Assembly (NCBI GenBank): GCA_015680685.1
Contig: MNCI01004181.1
Location: 369,717-433,716 of the forward strand
From: Gnetum montanum
Taxonomy: Eukaryota > Streptophyta > Gnetopsida > Gnetales > Gnetaceae
Reading direction: 5' to 3'
Length of the DNA: 64,000 nt
Shown piece after piece: positions 21,662 through 32,970 of this stretch (position 1 is the first letter of the stretch; every line of letters begins with the position of its first letter). The notes under the pieces are model-generated. The model made no database searches, had not been told where the DNA came from, and saw nothing but the letters and a program-made list of their open reading frames with translations. The position numbers were made by a program, and so were the translations under genes.

Positions 21662-22884
21662 TGAAACACCATAAAAATTTGCGAGTCGGCCTCAGGAAAA
21701 GATTCGTAATTCAAGCAAGGGCGCATGTCAGAATTCAGAAGACAGAGCAGCATCAAGGGGCGCATAGCATCGAGTCCTCAACTTCTTGTGCAGATTCCTA
21801 ATCTTTCTATGCTTTTTCTGTTTACGCTATATCACGCAACGGAGCGTAATGGTGCTTAGCGTGATTTTGCTTAGACACAGTCCGGCATCAGAAGGATAGT
21901 CGCTTCGGCATAGGGAGAAGCTTGAGCTACGTAATATGCGACTCCTTGTGTATTTCGCTAAGTCTTTTTGTTCAAGGCCANNNNNNNNNNNNNNNNNNNN
22001 NNNNNNNNNNNNNNNNNNNNNNNNNNNNNNNNNNNNNNNNNNNNNNNNNNNNNNNNNNNNNNNNNNNNNNNNNNNNNNNNNNNNNNNNNNNNNNNNNNNN
22101 NNNNNNNNNNNNNNNNNNNNNNNNNNNNNNNNNNNNNNNNNNNNNNNNNNNNNNNNNNNNNNNNNNNNNNNNNNNNNNNNNNNNNNNNNNNNNNNNNNNN
22201 NNNNNNNNNNNNNNNNNNNNNNNNNNNNNNNNNNNNNNNNNNNNNNNNNNNNNNNNNNNNNNNNNNNNNNNNNNNNNNNNNNNNNNNNNNNNNNNNNNNN
22301 NNNNNNNNNNNNNNNNNNNNNNNNNNNNNNNNNNNNNNNNNNNNNNNNNNNNNNNNNNNNNNNNNNNNNNNNNNNNNNNNNNNNNNNNNNNNNNNNNNNN
22401 NNNNNNNNNNNNNNNNNNNNNNNNNNNNNNNNNNNNNNNNNNNNNNNNNNNNNNNNNNNNNNNNNNNNNNNNNNNNNNNNNNNNNNNNNNNNNNNNNNNN
22501 NNNNNNNNNNNNNNNNNNNNNNNNNNNNNNNNNNNNNNNNNNNNNNNNNNNNNNNNNNNNNNNNNNNNNNNNNNNNNNNNNNNNNNNNNNNNNNNNNNNN
22601 NNNNNNNNNNNNNNNNNNNNNNNNNNNNNNNNNNNNNNNNNNNNNNNNNNNNNNNNNNNNNNNNNNNNNNNNNNNNNNNNNNNNNNNNNNNNNNNNNAGA
22701 TCGCTTTCTTTTTACGCACTTTGCATTATTTTACTGACCCGTAAGTCCCTGTCTGATCGACAAGACCGTTCAGGGTGCCGCGGATTCTTTTTTCCAGCAT
22801 AGCCCTCGCACGAATCCGTGGTTAAAACTGTGTACACGGGATTTGGTCGGTATTTTCCAGCTGCCGACGTTTTCCGTCGTTACA
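21662..22884 (+). repeat. 3' LTR of element B, with N gap
   Basis: Starts TGAAACACC, ends CGTTACA. The gap at 21981-22697 replaces the part that in the 5' LTR spans about 6120-7068 (about 950 bp), so 717 Ns are too few unless this LTR has a deletion. The visible parts closely match the 5' LTR. Confidence 0.9.
21981..22697. other. Assembly gap (N)
   Basis: 717 Ns within the 3' LTR. Open frames across it are artefacts. Confidence 1.
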
Positions 22885-22889
22885 CTAGT
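22885..22889. repeat. Right target-site duplication of element B
   Basis: CTAGT directly after the LTR, matching CCAGT at 5798-5802 except for one transition. Confidence 0.7.
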
Positions 22890-24130
22890 TAGATTCATTG
22901 GGCACTTATTCATTTATAGCACCAACAAAGAGGAGTTCATTGGAAAATTGATCAAAAAGTGGGCTCTCCTCCTCTTTATTGTCTCATCTCAACTAAGACA
23001 AGTGGTCAACGACCACGTTCTTAGTTTCCTTTCAATCTACCATTGTGAGATCAAATTCCTATAAGATCACCAACCACCATATGACATGGGGACTCATCGT
23101 TGGTTTGTTAATAAGAAACTGAATTTCACTGTGGTTTGTGTGCATGAACACGTTGTATTGAAGCACATAGTGCTTGAACATCACCAAGGCATACACCACC
23201 ATCATTAATTCTTTCTTTGTTATGGTGATGCTTTAACTTGCATAGTGGGTATAGTAAGGACATTTTTATTGTCCAACTATGTGAGCACAACTCCCAAAGC
23301 ATAATTGGAAGCATTCTTCATAATGTGAAATGGTCTAGACCAATCCGGTGCTCATAGAATTGGAGTCTTTGCAATCTTTTGCTTAAGTTGTTGGAATGCA
23401 TTTTTGCATTCCTTGGTCCAAACGAATGAAGCATCCTTCTTTGTAAGCTCCACCAATGGTTTGGCAATCTTAGAGAAATTCTCTATGAAGCACCAATAGT
23501 AGCCAGTGTGACCAAAGAATGACTAGACATCTTTGATAGTTCCTAGTTGACATGTAATTCCTTGGATGACCCTTATTTTCTTACGGTCCATCTCAATCCC
23601 AACTTGTGATATTTTGTACCCCAAAAAATGCCCTCCTAGACCATCAGATGGCTCTTTTGCCAATTGAGTCAATGGTTGGTCTTCACACACCTTTTTAGCA
23701 CTTGCTCAAGATGGTCTAGAGCTTGCTCAAATGTAGCCCCATAGGTGGAGAAGTCATCCATGAAGACTTCCACCCTGCTATCATGCTATTGTTGAAAGAT
23801 GCTCAAGACAAGGTGTTGGAAGGTTGTAGGGGCATTGCATAGACCAAATGGCATTTTTCTATATGCAAAAGTCCCCCAAGAACTTGTGAATGTGGTTTTG
23901 GCCTGATCCTTAGGTGCGATGTGGATTTGGTTATAACCATTATAACCATCTACAAAGCTATAATAATAATGACTAGAGATGATGTCTAACACTTGATCCA
24001 CAAATGACAATGGAAAATGATCTTTGTACATTGCAATGTTCAACAGCCTAAAGTTAATACAAATCCTTCATTTATCACCTTTCTTTAGCACTATCACAAG
24101 TGGGCTAACCCACTCGCTATCTACAATGGG
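22890..24130 (-). pseudogene. RT and RNase H of Athila-like element D
   Basis: On the minus strand from about 24130: EWVSPLVIVLKKGD, then LLNIAMYKDHFPLSFVDQ, DGYNGYNQIHIAPKDQ, KMPFGLCNAP and the catalytic FMDDFSTYG near 23760. RNase H follows around 23340-22990 (ASNYALGVVL, VVYALVMFKHYVL, HTNH), then VVVDHLS and the integrase linker. The reading changes frame several times and contains stops. The remainder of pol continues at 5797 on the far side of element B. Confidence 0.85.
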
Positions 24131-24787
24131 ATAGATGAACATTGTCTTGAGGAGTTGTTCAATCTCCTCCTTGATAATCTGCTTGAATTTGGGGTTCAAC
24201 CATCATTGTAGGTGCCTCTTTGGCTTCATGGAGGCATCTGTATTGATGCGGTGTTGGCATATCCATGGATCAATTCCAATTAGTTCATGATATGACTAGG
24301 TGAAGACTGTTGACCATTTCTTAATCATCTTCAATAGCTTTTCTTTTTGTTCAAGAGCAGGATTGGCATTGATTATAACCAACTTGCCATTTTTTAGGAA
24401 AGCATATTCCATTCTAGCCTATAGAGTTTTCAACTCTAAGGATTCCTATTTGAAACTTTTATGGATTTCCAACTCTCCCTAATTGGTATCATCAAGTTCA
24501 TCATCAAAGAGTTGGTGATGAACTTGCTCCACTTCATCCATGTCTTTAACATAGACACTTATCAAGCTCGTAGTTGGTTCCATGCATATTGTTGAACTGC
24601 TCTCAAGATCAACTATTAGCTACTGAGTGCCCTCTTGCTTTGTGGCTGTTGTGTACAAGCACCTTTCAATTTCTAACACATTTACACAATGTCTGCATGC
24701 TGTGATATATGTACTTTTGATAGACCATAATTTCTGCTCACAGTTGCACCCTATGTCACTATATGTGATGCATGAAACATGCTTCTT
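24131..24787 (-). pseudogene. Protease-RT linker of element D
   Basis: Decayed linker between protease and RT. Short coding-like pieces without a recognisable domain; frames broken. Confidence 0.45.
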
Positions 24788-25144
24788 CTATATTTTTCCA
24801 AATTTATTTTCCTTGGAAATCTTCAAGGAGGGGTCTCTAATTCCCAATCGTGCATCAATGGTGCTCAACCAAGTCCTTCCCATGATGATTGAAAAGTTCC
24901 CCTTGCATTTACCAATACAAATCACTAATAAGTCAACAAGATAGGACCACCCATAGATGATGGTCATAATATCCTCCACCAGTCCTAAGGGAATAGTGAT
25001 GAACTGGTCTACTAACTCAAGATGAATGTTTCTTTTCTTGAGTAGAGGCAAGTTCCAAGCTTTGTACATCTCATGAGAAATCAAATTCACACCAGATCCT
25101 GAGTCCAAAAAAGCCTTGCATGGCTCATTCCTAGTGATTTGCAA
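24788..25144 (-). pseudogene. Aspartic protease of element D
   Basis: A 118-residue open frame with the active-site region KAFLDSGSGVNLISHEMYKA and the later IIMGRTWLSTIDARLG, the usual two landmarks of a Ty3/gypsy retropepsin (D-S-G and the hydrophobic-G pair). The D-S-G triad is intact. It lies between decayed gag and RT in the expected order on the minus strand. Confidence 0.8.
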
Positions 25145-27890
25145 ATAGATTAGAAAACTCCCAAGATCAAATTTTTTTTGTAAGGTGGCTAGCCTTTATC
25201 CAATCTATGATAGCATGGGTTAACATCATGGTATGCACTTTGGGAGGCATTTGGTTTGAAGGGTTCTCAAATGGGTTTGTAGAGGATGAGGGAAAAGTAG
25301 GGTTATTAGCCATAAGTATATGTGAGGACTTTCTAGGATTGTTGGTTTGGAAGAAGGGTCTTTTTTGGGGTTTATGTTCTAAACCACTCAGTTGAGGAGT
25401 TGGCTATAAGTTGATAGCCTTGGTGGCATTACGTTGCTACGGTTGGGTTGGAATTTCACATTGTATTGATGGAGTAGGTAGTAATTAAGTTGAGGGTGGA
25501 GGAAAATGTGTAGAAGGATGAGGAGGGTAATGAGGAAATAGGGATTCCCCTCTTGAAGATTGGGCTCTATAGTATTTAGGAGGGTAGTAGTAATGCTAGA
25601 ATGAAGCGTGACTAGAAGAGTCACACAAAGAAATGGGCTGCTGAACATAGTACCCATATGGATCAGGCTACCAATAAGGGTACTATTGCCTTAGTGGTGC
25701 CATCCCCCACAATTGTGGATACTACCACTAATGATACTACTCATAAGGTTGTGGTGGAGCTCCACTTGGATAGTAGGCTTGTTGTTGATGGAATTACCTA
25801 GGGTTGCCTTGAGGATAAGACAACCTTTTGGGTGTTTGCCTCCTTGCTGATCTAGGATTTAGAGCATACACCCTAGACTCTTGCAAGTGTAACATCATAG
25901 GACAACATCTCTTAAGATGTTCATATTGGTAGATGTCACATCCACCACCATCATCTAATTTAGAATCCATAACCTCCTCTAGTGCAACAACCTTACCTTT
26001 ACCCCTTTGGTGGGCACGTTCAACTTCCTTCCTTCTCCTGCGATCATGATCACTACTTTGCTCTTTAGATTCCTCTGCTATTTTTAGAATAGTTTAGAAC
26101 TTCTCATCTAAAGAGTCCCATATTTTTTCTACCTTAGCTGAAATTTCAAAAAGAGACTTTTGAATTGGCAAGGTCTTTTGCCACACCACTTCATCAATCC
26201 GTGCCTCCCCCTCATTATCACAAAACCAGACCTCCCATTTATGGATGGAAGGATCCTGGTTGTACTCTTTTGCACTTCCCTTTTTCTCAATTCTGCTTCT
26301 TCTTTGGCAACTTGCTCAATGAGCCTTTGGTTTTGAAAGTCTCCCTTGGGCATAACCCCCAAGAGTTCTCCTTGTTTCTATGTGGAGCCCATCTATGATA
26401 TGGAGGAGCTTCTCCCTTTAATAATAACCATGGCCAGGACATCTGTGCAAGAGAGAATAGTACCTTCCCATGGCTGTGTCCAAGGGTTCATGTATTTCTT
26501 GTTTCCAACCTTCGATCTACTTTCTCAGATTAGACACTTAGGAGTATGTTTGATACTTGTCATTGAAGAGCTCAAGTATCGTACTCCATCATTGGATTGA
26601 TTCTGGCTCCAAAGATCGGTACTAACTTTTAGCTTCTTTGATTAGCATCCTTGGGAATAGCTTTAATTTTCACCATTCATTTTCAATGTTCTATAAGGCA
26701 TAGACATCATGAAAGGCTTGAAGATGGTTCTATGGATTTAAGTTGTATCCCCCTTCAAACATAAGGATATTGTTGATATCCAACCACTTGATTCTGCTAT
26801 CTTCCACATGCCTTGTTGGGATCCTCATGGACTCTATAATGTTTAACATGTTCCTTGTTACAAGCAAAGGCTTATTATGGTCATAGCCTCTATGATGACC
26901 ATGATGCCCATGATGTCCTCTACTACCCCTTCTTTCATGGTGGTAGGCCTCCCTTGATTATCCACATCCTAGGTCTCTACTATTTTAATGGACCCTACGA
27001 TCATCCTTGTCCCGCCGACAACCTCCATCACGGTCATGTCCTCTACGACTTTAATTGGAGCTAGAGGAGGAAGAAGAGGATGTCAAAAGTGAAGAAGAGC
27101 AAGGAGAGCCAACATTAGCATGGTCCCTACTACACCCTCTTTTTCGGTCATAGCCATGATCATCATGTCTGTCCACGTTCCTACCTTAACTCCCATCTTT
27201 AGAGTTCCCATGGTCATGGAACCCGTTCTTGCTCAAACCAAGATTGTTTATAGTGGATTATAAATCCTAGTTCAAACCCCCTTCATCAAATCCAAGGGGA
27301 GGAGAGTCAATGAATTAAGAATCCCCAGAGGGATCCTCTCCATCTTTCTAGCCAAACAAGAACAAGGGATTATTGGATTGTTCCTCCTTCAATGCTTCAT
27401 AGTGCATCTCTTGTTGTCGATCTTTCTTGCATTGTGCTTTAGTGGGATGGTAATCTAAATAGTCATAGTCTTGCATAACATATTCAGCATTGAGCCCTTG
27501 GATGCCCAACCTCATAAGAGTTTGGAGTAACATCGCAAGAATTAATTAATCAGGCAATAACACAATGTTGCCCTCCATATCCCTCCATTACAACTGTTCA
27601 TCCTAATGCATGATGAAGGTGAATTCTGGCACATACTCACCAAGATGAGTATATACCACTTTGCATTGTTATGGTACTTGCTGATTTGACCCCCCACATC
27701 TTTGTTGATTTGATGTATGCTTGAACGGTGACAGAGAATCAACCTTGTGAGAAGAAGCCATTTTAGAACTTTGATAATAGTGTGCTTGTAATATACTTCG
27801 TTAGTTGAATGATTTGGTTTTGACAAGTTTGTTACAACCTCGTTGAATAATTTCCACTAACTCCTAGACAGTGCACATAGTTAACTAAAG
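25145..27890 (-). pseudogene. Decayed gag of element D
   Basis: Only fragments are open on the minus strand (for example 26362-26129, rich in Glu/Lys with RLIEQVAKEEAELRKREVQK, and 27533-27348). By position between primer site and protease this is gag with its leader. The plus strand shows low-complexity GGTGGTAGNGG-like stretches at 25680-25800 and 26880-27250 that correspond to Tyr/His/Gly- and Ser/Arg-rich protein on the minus strand. No zinc knuckle was identified. Confidence 0.55.
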
Positions 27891-27908
27891 TCCCCAAGAA
27901 TGGCGCTA
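27891..27908 (-). promoter_or_regulatory. tRNA-Asp-type primer binding site, element D
   Basis: Minus strand TAGCGCCATTCTTGGGGA, one base after the LTR end CATCA. It matches TGGCGCCGTTGCCGGGGA, the complement of the tRNA-Asp 3' end used by Athila elements, at 13 of 18 positions; four of the five differences are transitions. Confidence 0.65.
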
Positions 27909-27909
27909 A

Positions 27910-28672
27910 TGATGAGCAGCAAGTATACCCTACACCCAACCATACGAATCACTAGGTTTCACTAAGTGATTCAATCAAATTCCATAGACTTTAGCTCTCC
28001 AAGTACACTGGGTTTAGGAGGTGAACCGTAACAATTGTGATCATTGTCTTCTCATTTCCACTTATGAGGTTAGAGTGTATGGTTAAGTGTAACTAAGGCA
28101 TCTAATTTTTATCATTTTATGTTTTATCGTTTAATCGCCTAAGTGTTGAAAATAGAATAATAAATGTTTAATTAATCTATTTAATCTAATAACTAGCTAA
28201 CACTTAACTAATCCTAACATAAGCATCCATTCCTAGTTTTTGTACACATCTTGAACACGTTGCAATGCTATTGAGTTACCAAGCATTAGGTGCTATTGGG
28301 ATTACCAAGTATTAACGTATGCTTTAAGTTGTTGTACTTATGTTCATTATTTAATTAATATTAATTACTTAATTAGAATTCATTGAAGTAAAGTGCATGG
28401 ATAATGAATGCATAAGGAAACAATAATCTATTACTAGTGCTACAAGGTTTGATCAGAAAAGCTTGTCTTTATTGTCGTTCACACTAAGGTGGTCAAGTAC
28501 ATCAATGCTCAAATAAAGATTCATATACTTTTTTGACTCTTACTACAGGCACTCAAAAAATATTCTAACTTTTAGAAGGAAAAATTGCAATAGCTTTGCT
28601 ACAACTAATGGAAAGATGCCAAAAATGCAATGGGTAGGTGCATATTTATAGGCAATGATAGTGTGCCACATT
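27910..28672 (-). repeat. 5' LTR of element D, truncated
   Basis: On the plus strand it begins TGATGAGCAGC, so the minus-strand LTR ends GCTGCTCATCA next to the primer site. It is homologous to 4675-5529. Compared with that copy it lacks the last 190 bases or so at its right end, where another LTR of the same superfamily starts. Confidence 0.7.
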
Positions 28673-29588
28673 GATGAGTGGCAAGGTGCCCCTACACTCA
28701 ACCATACGAATACGACCATTTCACGCACGATCCGGTCGAACTCTACAGACCGACTAGCTGCGGTATCTAAACAGTTATTCTTAGGTCGCAGTTCACTGTC
28801 TTTCCATCTGGACTAGTGTTAACTTTGTCATGTATGGTTTAGTCTAGAGTGAGGTGCATGATGTGTTCTTATACTCACGCTACTCCTGGATACAATGGGA
28901 AATAATATTAACTAAGCTAAGAGAGAGAGGGTGAGAAAGAATCTAAGCTAGCCTAAGTACGATGAGCATCCGTTCCTCAATCATCCGTACACATCTTGGA
29001 CTTCGTGCACGACTACTACTGAGATTACCAAGCGCAGATCCTAGGTACACTACTAAGTTGCCAAGTAGTCACACTTAAATGCTCGTGATCAAGTCGTACT
29101 CATTTCGCGTTTAACAAGAGTTTAGGGTGAAGAAATATTAACTACGAAAGCAATAAAGATCAATAACAATTAATTAATTAAACTAAGTGAATGCTGCAAT
29201 GATGAAGTAATCTCGATCTTTATTGCCGATCATGTGCATGTCCAAGTACGACACACTTGAATAAAGGTTCCGTACAATTACAATCACCACACTGTGGGCA
29301 TGCACTAGGAGAGAAGGGTTGAGAGAAGAACTTCTTAAACTTAAACACTTAAAGGAAAATCTAAAACTAAGTACCAAAAACTGCCTACCAAACCTATCTA
29401 CCTCTTATTTATAGATGAGGAGACAGGCTGCAATATCGCGTACGCAATATCACGTATGCGATATCACGGCCGACAAAATGATAACTCATCACACATCAAT
29501 AGGGAAAACCCTACTTTGATGGGATCACATTGACGAGGTCATGTTGATGGCATCCTGTTGATGTGGCCCAACAACTTATGCTTCATCA
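28673..29588 (-). repeat. Athila-type LTR, solo or outer copy
   Basis: A 916-bp LTR, plus strand TGATGAGTGGC to GCTTCATCA, with TGATGA/TCATCA inverted ends. It is related to 40733-41603 in its first 200 bases (GTATGGTTTAGTCTAGAGTG). No target-site duplication is seen (CACAT left, AAGAG right). It abuts the truncated LTR of D without a gap. Confidence 0.65.
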
Positions 29589-30892
29589 AAGAGTTTTGTT
29601 ACTATGGCCTAAAACTTCTTTCGGGTTTGTGTGCCTAAGTTCTGTATTTATAGGTTAGTGTGCATCCCGCATTATCATTTATATGATGATGTAGCTTATG
29701 CTATGATATCGGATCTACAACATTGTAGATACGATATCGTTGTTGATGAAAATTTAACTTCATCAAAAGGAAAGAAAAAAATTATAGGCAATCAATCACC
29801 TACTCTTCGTTGGGATGTTAATCTAGAAGATGATATTGCAATAGGTGATGATAGAGAAAGTTATTTTACATTAACTTTAGTTAATGTTCCTAGAGCAATG
29901 AATCTTAATATTGATGATTTAGTCCTTGATGAAGATGATTACCATGCAAATGATATTAATGACATAGAACAAAATGAAACATGTTTACAAATTTACTCTT
30001 TAGAGTAGAGCAAGGGAAGAAAATAAACTAAAAATTAGAATTTGAACAATGTGATAGCTTCTAAGCTTTAGCAAGAAACTCGTTTGTGATTTGGAAAAAG
30101 ATAAGATAATTTTGTAACATCATCATATGATAATGCTAAAATATTTTATAATAAATATGAGATTAAGTACTTAATGTTTCATTGCAATCTTCTATGCAAT
30201 TTTTAAGCATTAACAATATTTTGAATTTATGTTGTACTTATTTTATATTCTATAATGTTTTTTTATGATATATGAGATTTAATTTTGTGAAAAAACTAAT
30301 ATATTTAAATTTTCTCTTTCATGTCCTCGACTACGAACCCATCCCCACTTTTTCTTGAGGCACACGTACCTAGACACATTTAGAATCATGAATCCTTGAT
30401 TCATGGCTTCCATGAATCAAATTCTTTTAATCCATAACTCTATTTATGATACACAATTTCATGAATTATTATCAACTTTAGTAAAACAATTTGTAACTTA
30501 ACAACTACCTTTAAAAAATTGGGTTGATGCATAACTATGGATAGATTTTTTTCAAGCTCTTATGTTTAAATGATCCCTTTAAGAATTGATTGGTGATCAC
30601 TAGCTTAGTTATATATTTATAATTTGGTAGAGAAAATATTAGTCATTGACATGTAAAAAAGGTATTTGAATAAAATATTTCATGACTTTTGGATAAAGAA
30701 CAAAATTTAGGGATAAAGACCAATATTGATGTAGTTACAAGGTTTGCAACCTAGAGTGTTAAGTCTAATGCCCAACACCTATGTCCCCTTGCAACTTGAT
30801 AATGCATAGATCATTATAAAATAGGGGAGAAAAACAAGAAAACAACATTATCGGTATAGGTGGACCTAAATAAACGTAGGCCATGGACTTTA
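29589..30892 (+). other. Intergenic DNA with one short unexplained ORF
   Basis: Mostly AT-rich DNA without recognised features. A 125-codon frame at 29631-30008 has an acidic C-terminal half (NIDDLVLDEDDYHANDINDI) and may be the tail of a decayed DNA transposase or another gene relic, but I cannot assign it. Confidence 0.3.
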
Positions 30893-30903
30893 GTCCCACA
30901 TGG
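30893..30903 (+). promoter_or_regulatory. USE of U1 snRNA gene copy 1
   Basis: GTCCCACATGG matches the plant snRNA upstream sequence element RTCCCACATCG except for one base. It lies 75 bases before the U1 start. A TATA-like CTTATTAATG at 30934-30943 is about 32 bases further on, the spacing of Pol II-type plant snRNA genes. Confidence 0.85.
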
Positions 30904-30967
30904 GGAAGGAGTCTTGGAAGAAGGTGGCAAATGCTTATTAATGTTGGGAGAAAGGGATTTTAAAGAC

Positions 30968-31126
30968 ATACTTACCTGGGCGGAGTCAATCGGTGATCAA
31001 GAAGGCCGATGGCTTAAGAGGGCCACATCCATTGCACTTGGGATGGGGGTCTTCTTACCATCTCCCAATGTGGAGAGTGGACGTCATAATTTGTGCAAGC
31101 GGAGGCTCGCGTTCGCGCGGCCTCCA
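30968..31126 (+). ncRNA. U1: U1 snRNA gene, copy 1
   Basis: U1 snRNA pairs with 5' splice sites in the spliceosome. The 159-nt sequence starts ATACTTACCTG, the invariant 5' end. It has stem-loop I with GATCAAGAAGG (U1-70K site, canonical form GATCAYGAAGG), the U1A-type loop CATTGCACTT, the Sm-site region CATAATTTGTG and the terminal hairpin GCGTTCGCGC. The promoter has USE and TATA at correct spacing. After the Sm site it reads CAAGCGG where copy 2 and other plants have GTAGNGG, so this copy may be diverging. A CACCTAAGT-like 3' box follows at once. Confidence 0.92.
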
Positions 31127-31382
31127 CCTAAGTCTTTTGATTTAAAATCATTTCTAGTCTGTTTTGATTTATGTGTAGCTGTTCTTGGATCGTCTTTGTT
31201 CATTATCCAGGGTTTCTGCTTGTTTTTGTTGATCGTGTCTGTATGGGCTTAAAAGTTTAGTAAATAAATAACAACGAAGGCATTTAAAAGGTCAGTCGAT
31301 AAATAGCAGAAAGAGAAGGCGCTGTTTCATGCACTATATGTTGATCTCATAAAATTAGAAAGAAAATGCACAGAAGTGCATC

Positions 31383-31458
31383 ACTTCGAGGATAAGTCAT
31401 ATGGAAAATTAGTCATCACTTCTCGGACTTCGAGGATAAGTTATATGGAAAATTAGTC
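31383..31458 (+). repeat. Short direct repeat, 44-bp period
   Basis: The 32-bp stretch beginning ACTTCGAGGATAAGT occurs at 31383 and 31427 with one difference. Confidence 0.85.
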
Positions 31459-32284
31459 GTAGGCTATATTTTAATTTTAAACCAGATACGTCTATAAACA
31501 GTGCATGTCATCTTATTTAGAGGTTAAAAAGAATTACTTAAACATGTGCAAAATTGTCGGACAATCAAACTACCATTAAACTTGCAAGCAGAAGTGTTTA
31601 ATCTTTAGTTCTCAAATACCAGAGACAAATTTCATAGAAATAGAGTAAATCTGGTATTATGCCACAATTCTTATCATAAACATGAATAACCTTTATCTAC
31701 TACTTAATTAACTATTATTAAGAACAAAGATGATAGAATGAGATTGCAATGGAGCTGTCATTAAGATTATAGCTTCTTTAACTATACATTTTATTTTTAT
31801 TAACTTAAAGATGTTGCTTATTTGTGAAATTGAGATTTTTTAATTACATCTCCTCAAATCCCATGTATCTATTGAATGGATTTTAAAATTTCTTTTCCAA
31901 AAACTTTTTTTAAAAAATTTATAACTCATTGTTACTCAGTAGAATCAAATGTATGACTTAAAGTTAAAGTTACCAAGTAAAGAGTATGACCACTAAAACA
32001 TTCTAAGCATAAAACCACATGCATGGAACCAGGATAATAAATTTTAATCCATCTTTTGCTATTGTTTTAGTTTGAATGTCTGAATCTTTCAACTTGCTAT
32101 TGTTACCACTAAGGTAACCATCCTTTTTATTTTTATGAGGGATTAAATTAAACTCACGGCCAAAGAAACGCAAATCTTATTGGCAGCTAATTTGCTTTTA
32201 TGACCTATCGGTACATGTGAAAATGGATGCAATCCGTGGTAGCTTTCCGTAGCAAGAAAATGAAACCCATATCACATGGGATGA

Positions 32285-32326
32285 GAATCCTGGCTGTTCT
32301 TTTACGAATCCTGGCTGTTCTTTTAC
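32285..32326 (+). repeat. 21-bp perfect tandem duplication
   Basis: Two identical adjacent copies of a unit starting GAATCCTGGCTGTTC. Confidence 0.9.
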
Positions 32327-32895
32327 GAGCAGACGAAAGTTTGGGCGGCAGCACATCAGCTGCAGGTATTAAATTTATTTGTTACCTTTTGTAGAGTACG
32401 CGGCTTCTTGTAGAATGTTAAGACCTTATTTGGAAAGTGGAAACTCTGAATTTTTATTATTTCTAAGAAATCACAAAAGGTTTAGTGAATGGTTACAAAG
32501 GCTTAACATCGAAGAAAGTTACAAATTTGAAGGGAAAAGATCAATAGATTATAGTTAATATTACAGTTCTAACTAATGTAAGTCAGATGAGCAAAATAAA
32601 AAGATATGTTCTTCATCCTTTATCCTTTGTGCTTTATTTCTATAATCATTTCTATAATCTGCAAATACGATCTCCCTGCTTCTCTCCTCTCTTGTTAAAT
32701 TGATCCAATGACATATCTCAACCAAAAAATGATAAAAGTTTATTCTTACTGTAGCAATTTGATTTCTTATAAAAAATAGAAAAAAAGATGAGAATAGACT
32801 TTTTTTTTTTCAGATAACAAACCAACTTCCTTTCACAGAATGTAAATAAAAATGATAAGGTCAGGTGCAAAGAAACAGTATGGATTTGGTCTTTA

Positions 32896-32906
32896 GTCCC
32901 ACATGG
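32896..32906 (+). promoter_or_regulatory. USE of U1 snRNA gene copy 2
   Basis: GTCCCACATGG, 75 bases before the U1 start as in copy 1. TATTAAAG at 32939-32946 is the TATA box, 33 bases after the USE and 32 before the RNA start. Confidence 0.88.
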
Positions 32907-32970
32907 CTAAGGCTTATTGACAGGCACAGGCAAGAGTGTATTAAAGAAGATACAATGGCACTGGTTAAGC

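Larger units (their letters stand above)
5803..22884 (+). mobile_element. Tat-lineage Ty3/gypsy element B with antisense gene
   Basis: A 17.1-kb LTR retrotransposon with all structural parts: 5' LTR, primer binding site, gag, protease, a 5.4-kb middle region holding a minisatellite and an antisense spliced gene, RT, RNase H, a second archaeal-type RNase H, integrase, a second minisatellite, polypurine tract and 3' LTR. The dual RNase H marks the Tat lineage of Ty3/gypsy. The size and a likely intron between protease and RT recall Ogre elements. Coding parts carry stops that mostly look like C to T or G to A changes, so the copy is dead. It interrupts Athila element D. Two N gaps (10878-11093, 21981-22697) lie inside it. 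Confidence 0.9.
4675..28672 (-). mobile_element. Athila-like Ty3/gypsy element D, split by A and B
   Basis: A minus-strand Ty3/gypsy element broken by later insertions. Reading on the minus strand: partial 5' LTR (28672-27910), tRNA-Asp-type primer site (27908-27891), decayed gag, protease, reverse transcriptase and RNase H down to 22890, then element B, then the zinc-finger start of integrase (5797-5530), then the 3' LTR (5529-4675), which is cut by element A. The pol reading resumes across B: the linker before integrase ends at 22890 and continues at 5797. The RT motifs (DGYNGYNQI, MPFGLCNAP, FMDDFS) are of the Athila kind. Nearly all reading frames have stops. Confidence 0.85.
31260..32880. 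other. Spacer between U1 copies
   Basis: AT-rich spacer without genes. Its first 600 bases share patches with 33250-33780, after U1 copy 2 (CTATAAACNGNG, CATCTTATTTAGAGGT, and TAGCTTCTTTAACNATAC), so the U1 genes were duplicated with their 3' flank. A tRNA-like SINE relic may lie near 31930-31998 on the minus strand. Confidence 0.55.

Noticed and set aside
21922-22802. Several long ORFs across 22 kb
   Set aside because: They are made of N bases in the assembly gap.
29631-30008. hAT-type transposase C-terminus
   Set aside because: Only an acidic tail is suggestive; no dimerisation-domain motif could be seen.
30860-31252. 131-codon ORF over the first U1 gene
   Set aside because: It runs through the USE, TATA and U1 snRNA; the RNA gene explains the sequence and the protein resembles nothing.
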